DNA of 64,000 bases from Candidatus Zixiibacteriota bacterium (GTDB lineage Bacteria > Zixibacteria > MSB-5A5 > GN15 > FEB-12): positions 1-64,000 of the forward strand of contig JAJRSF010000064.1 of assembly GCA_024278935.1 (NCBI GenBank). The letters are read 5' to 3'. Numbering within the stretch: the first letter of the stretch is position 1; every line of letters begins with the position of its first letter. The notes under the pieces are model-generated. The model saw only the letters and a program-made list of their open reading frames with translations, had not been told where the DNA came from and did not search any database. Both the position numbers and the translations under genes were made by a program. Below, in pieces: positions 61,201 to 64,000 of the stretch.

Positions 61201-61394
61201 TCAGGAATGGAAGGATTGAGTGTATCAATGGCAGATTTCAAACGATCTTTTAAGAGAACATTGGATAAGTCTCCTCGTTCAATCTCCCATTCTTCGGGAG
61301 TAAGATAGATATATCCTTGCTCCTCAAGTAACTCAATAGCTACTTGTTCTACTTCATCTTCTGTTATTTTATTTTTTGTCATATTATAACTCAA
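58261..61394 (-). pseudogene. hsdR: Type I restriction endonuclease subunit R, frameshifted
   Basis: The first 275 codons (60567-61394) contain the PD-(D/E)xK nuclease (RPDLVLFVNGLPLVVIELK), and 58261-60543 the translocase: Walker [19 protein letters not shown]-type [32 protein letters not shown] and the motif VI arginines ([11 protein letters not shown]). The reading frame slips between them: TVLRKPKKK in frame one should read [10 protein letters not shown] in the next, which one extra A in the run at 60631-60634 would restore. A deletion in a homopolymer, or a sequencing error, has split the gene. It ends an operon with hsdS and a Thoeris pair. Confidence 0.9.
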
Positions 61395-62287
61395 TTATCT
61401 AGTGATACGACTGATGATTCTTCAATTGCATTTCCCTCGTCCTTAATAGAAAATACAACCTTACGATAGTGTTTACAATTAAACTTTAAATATTCATCCA
61501 TTTCATCAAGATCAATATTACCCTTCTTAATGTCTGCAGGAAGGATACTAATTATCAATTTATCACAGATATTCAATCTCTTGGAAGCTTCAATGTAGCT
61601 GTGAATTATCTCTTTCACTATGGTGGATCTGCTTAGATTTGGAATACGACCGTGATTTGTTCCAATGAGAGGAATGGTAACGGCAACATCACGACCTGAC
61701 TCTAAAGCTATAAACTCCCATAATTTTGATAGACTAAGCAAAACATCATCAATCGTGGATTCAACTCTATTATTTTCTTTCTTTATAGAACTAGCAAGTA
61801 AATAAAATTTCTTATTATTTTGTTCTACTTCAATTGTTGTTCCGATATCATGGATAGTTGTACAGTCTATTTTGTTACTTATGTCGTTATCTAAATGAGC
61901 TTCTTTGTTTGAGTAGTATTTCGAAATAAGCTTACTGAGCAAACTGCTTGCTTTCATTACATTCCCACCCATACAAACATCAAAACTGTTATTAACAGGT
62001 ATAACAAGGGAACCATCATTATCAAAAGCATCCCCGACTTTCACTTCTATAATATTATCCATGTTTCTAAGTTGATAGTTAAATTTGTTAGTAGGTCTAT
62101 TCTTAATTATAGATATTAAAATGATCAAGAAAAATACTAACGAGAAAAATAAAACACTCTTGGCAAATGAATCAGTTTTACCATTAGTTGAATAACTGGC
62201 TATTTCAACAAATAACCAGAATAAACCAACACCTGTTATAATGTCACTTAATATCGATTTAGTTTTATGTAACCATCTCATCATCAT
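61391..62287 (-). CDS. thsA: ThsA of type II Thoeris: two TM helices plus macro domain
   Basis: 298 residues. Two N-terminal helices (SDIITGVGLFWLFVEIAS, then VLFFSLVFFLIILISII) are followed by a macro domain from about residue 75 (IIEVKVGDAFDNDGSLVIPV, then NSFDVCMGGNVMKASSLL, and VAVTIPLIGTNHGRIPNLSR). This TM-TM-macro layout is the effector of type II Thoeris, which senses a His-ADPR-type signal made by the TIR partner and disrupts the membrane. The partner TIR gene overlaps its start by four bases, and hsdR overlaps its end by four bases. Confidence 0.88.
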   Translation of the reverse strand: MMMRWLHKTKSILSDIITGVGLFWLFVEIASYSTNGKTDSFAKSVLFFSLVFFLIILISIIKNRPTNKFNYQLRNMDNIIEVKVGDAFDNDGSLVIPVNNSFDVCMGGNVMKASSLLSKLISKYYSNKEAHLDNDISNKIDCTTIHDIGTTIEVEQNNKKFYLLASSIKKENNRVESTIDDVLLSLSKLWEFIALESGRDVAVTIPLIGTNHGRIPNLSRSTIVKEIIHSYIEASKRLNICDKLIISILPADIKKGNIDLDEMDEYLKFNCKHYRKVVFSIKDEGNAIEESSVVSLDN

Positions 62288-62787
62288 AATCCTAACTCTT
62301 GATAAATAGTTTCTTTATAATAAAATGGTCCAGATTTATTGTTTTGCCTGTAATTTATATCAGAAGAAGCCCAATTATTTAATGCATTTTCTACGATTTT
62401 TTGATTAAAACTTACATGCACTGCTAGCTCATCTTTTACAATCGGTGGGCATAAGTTTGAATCCATACTTCTTTTACCATTTAGGTTCACAACAATAATT
62501 GGCTTTTGCTTTTTTATTGCTTGTTCTATTTCCCAACGGACAAATTTATAGAGAAATTTTGTATTACTTCCAACAAGAAGTACAAATACTTTTATGTTAT
62601 TTAGTCTGTCAGATAATTTTGCTTTAATTGTCTCTTCTGAAGACCACGACATTAAATTGTTCAGATCATGTGCGTCGAAAAAGTTGAATGACGTATTATC
62701 GTTTTTTTTCCATGCTTGCATAAGTCGATAATAATGAATATCATTGTCAGCATCAAACGCCACGTAGGTTTTATTAATATATGTCAT
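62284..62787 (-). CDS. thsB: ThsB of type II Thoeris: TIR-like (DUF1863) domain protein
   Basis: 167 residues. KTYVAFDADNDIHYYRLMQA, then VFVLLVGSNTKFLYKF and VRWEIEQAIKKQKPIIVVNL are the MTH538/DUF1863-type TIR pattern; Glu86 in RWE is the likely catalytic Glu. ThsB proteins detect phage and make a nucleotide signal from NAD. It precedes thsA with a four-base overlap and lies 11 bases after hsdS. The pair sits inside the type I locus. Confidence 0.88.
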   Translation of the reverse strand: MTYINKTYVAFDADNDIHYYRLMQAWKKNDNTSFNFFDAHDLNNLMSWSSEETIKAKLSDRLNNIKVFVLLVGSNTKFLYKFVRWEIEQAIKKQKPIIVVNLNGKRSMDSNLCPPIVKDELAVHVSFNQKIVENALNNWASSDINYRQNNKSGPFYYKETIYQELGL

Positions 62788-62798
62788 AATATCCTCAC

Positions 62799-64000
62799 TT
62801 AAGATTTCCCGATTTTCACCCTCACCTGTCCATTCATCAGCTTAGGGAGTAGTGTGTCACGCAAGTTTATGAGAGTTTGGATTTGTTTATTATTATTATT
62901 TATTTTTAATAAAGAAGATCCAAATACATTTGAAACTATTTTCAATGTTTTTTTATCAGGGATTATTATTTCAACTTCTCTCAATTCTGATTGTCTAATA
63001 CCTTCCACCGTAGAACCTGTAGCTCGTCTTCTTAATAAGAACTGACCTTGAAAGGATTTAAGCCAATAATATAGATAAGAAGAGTTAATCTTATTATTAG
63101 ATCTCAATGCAAATAATCTTTGCGATAAAACATATTTATCATCATTTGCAAGATAGAATAATTCTCCAAGTGGAGCCTCAGAGGTCAATAAAACATCTCC
63201 ATGCTGTAGCTCGTCTTTCATCCATAATTTATATAATTCTAAATCAACAAACTTAATAGCATCTTCTCGGACAATTCGACCGTCTTTTATATTATTAGCT
63301 GAAAGAGCAGGAATACCTCTGTAGCTCCAATTCTTTCCAAGTTTTTTAGGCGTTTTACCCCTATAATCAATTATGTCTGAAAGACACTCATTTAAATTCT
63401 CAACCCTCCAGCCTTCTGGTATCTCACTTAGCTCGGAGTCGATCATTTTGCCACCATTGTCTTTGTACGGCTTGCCTTCTTTGTCGGGGAAGTTGAAGTT
63501 CACAAACCACTCCTTGAAGATGGCATGCGCTATCGCTTCAAGGGTTTTGTTCTGCTTTCTTAACAACTCAATCTTAGAATCTAGAGAAGATAATACATCG
63601 GCGATAGACCTCTGTTCCGTCAGAGAAGGCATTGGTAGAATAGAATTTTCAATTATATCTGGGTTAAATGAGGGATAGGCAGTTGTATGTCCATCAGCTA
63701 TTTTTGAGAGAAAATCAGTATATGTATCTGTTGTAAGTAAATAGTACAAGAAGTTGGGATCTGCATTAGTAGCAGTAATAACTGCAAACCCAGTTGAAGC
63801 AACAGAATTGTGATTAGACTTTGTTATTTTGCAATAATGTTTAAGATTAGGTCTTACAGTTGATATTAAGATATCGTTTTCGCAAACAATTCTTTTAGCT
63901 CTACTAGGTGCTTTTGACAAGGAAAGAAATTGGATTTGTTTTATTTCTCTATTCTCTACAGAAGCAATATCAATATATTCAATTTTAGTGGATTTGTAGT
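62799..64000 (-). CDS. hsdS: Type I restriction specificity subunit S, 5' end beyond the window
   Basis: The frame is open to the window edge (about 400 codons visible), so the start lies to the right. Two target-recognition regions are each followed by a conserved helix: SLTEQRSIADVLSSLDSKIE, then LLRKQNKTLEAIAHAIFKEW, and near the end NLRDTLLPKLMNGQVRV. Each TRD reads half of a bipartite site, and the helices dock HsdM. The first TRD is incomplete here. hsdM presumably lies beyond the right edge, followed in order by hsdS, thsB, thsA and hsdR. Confidence 0.9.
   Translation of the reverse strand, partial: YKSTKIEYIDIASVENREIKQIQFLSLSKAPSRAKRIVCENDILISTVRPNLKHYCKITKSNHNSVASTGFAVITATNADPNFLYYLLTTDTYTDFLSKIADGHTTAYPSFNPDIIENSILPMPSLTEQRSIADVLSSLDSKIELLRKQNKTLEAIAHAIFKEWFVNFNFPDKEGKPYKDNGGKMIDSELSEIPEGWRVENLNECLSDIIDYRGKTPKKLGKNWSYRGIPALSANNIKDGRIVREDAIKFVDLELYKLWMKDELQHGDVLLTSEAPLGELFYLANDDKYVLSQRLFALRSNNKINSSYLYYWLKSFQGQFLLRRRATGSTVEGIRQSELREVEIIIPDKKTLKIVSNVFGSSLLKINNNNKQIQTLINLRDTLLPKLMNGQVRVKIGKS

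Overview
The window reads as about 14.5 kb of ordinary bacterial chromosome followed by about 50 kb of AT-rich accessory DNA. The chromosomal part carries a dockerin-tailed secreted protein, a secreted protein with a type IX (Por) sorting tail and a 4-hydroxybutyryl-CoA-dehydratase-like enzyme. That combination suggests an FCB-group lineage such as candidate phylum Zixibacteria. This is inference; there is no rRNA or universal marker here to prove it.

Chromosome (1-14.5 kb): a SpoIIE/PP2C phosphatase (cut by the window edge), an AbfD-like dehydratase, a NAD-type isocitrate dehydrogenase, selD, an Rrf2 regulator followed by a quinol-type nitric oxide reductase, Fe superoxide dismutase, an ArsC/Spx-like protein, a DUF2867 reductase, trhO and a VOC protein. 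selD appears to be a selenoprotein gene: an in-frame TGA sits at codon 21, followed by a SECIS-like hairpin.

Left accessory block (14.6-32.6 kb): a family of hairpin repeats lying behind small genes, a 94-bp tandem duplication, an att-like repeat next to six tandem 10-bp repeats, secreted or membrane orphan proteins, and a three-gene secreted-protein operon under a promoter that contains a palindromic operator, divergent from an XRE regulator. Then comes a mobile unit: a sigma-54 activator, a near-consensus -24/-12 promoter, a small protein, a replication-protein-like gene and a large serine recombinase whose 3' end runs into a tRNA-Asn gene. Beyond the tRNA lies a compact four-gene cluster: an asparaginyl-tRNA synthetase interrupted by a stop codon, an AsnRS-like paralogue without anticodon domain, a phosphotransferase-fold kinase and a formyltransferase. 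It matches no system I know. A second, divergent copy of the att-like repeat follows it.

Right accessory block (32.6-64 kb): a tyrosine recombinase; a Cas4-like/exonuclease fusion (DUF2779); a ubiquitin-like operon (multiubiquitin-type modifier, E2-like, JAMM protease, E1) divergent from an XRE/ImmA pair with shared palindromes; a MazF-type toxin-antitoxin pair; two HerA-type ATPase operons; and an ArdC-like antirestriction protein. The first HerA operon carries methyltransferases. The second carries a separate E2-like/JAMM/E1 set plus a protein with a RING-like pattern of four CxxC pairs. The window ends in a defence island: a GmrSD-type restriction gene, and a type I restriction locus with a type II Thoeris pair (TIR plus TM-macro) inserted between hsdS and hsdR.

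Several accessory genes are broken. Three have in-frame TAA codons at positions where the families normally have Glu or Gln, a fourth TAA separates a HerA-like gene from a nuclease-like frame, and two have single-base losses in homopolymers. Either this DNA is decaying, or the assembly carries errors, or something is read through.
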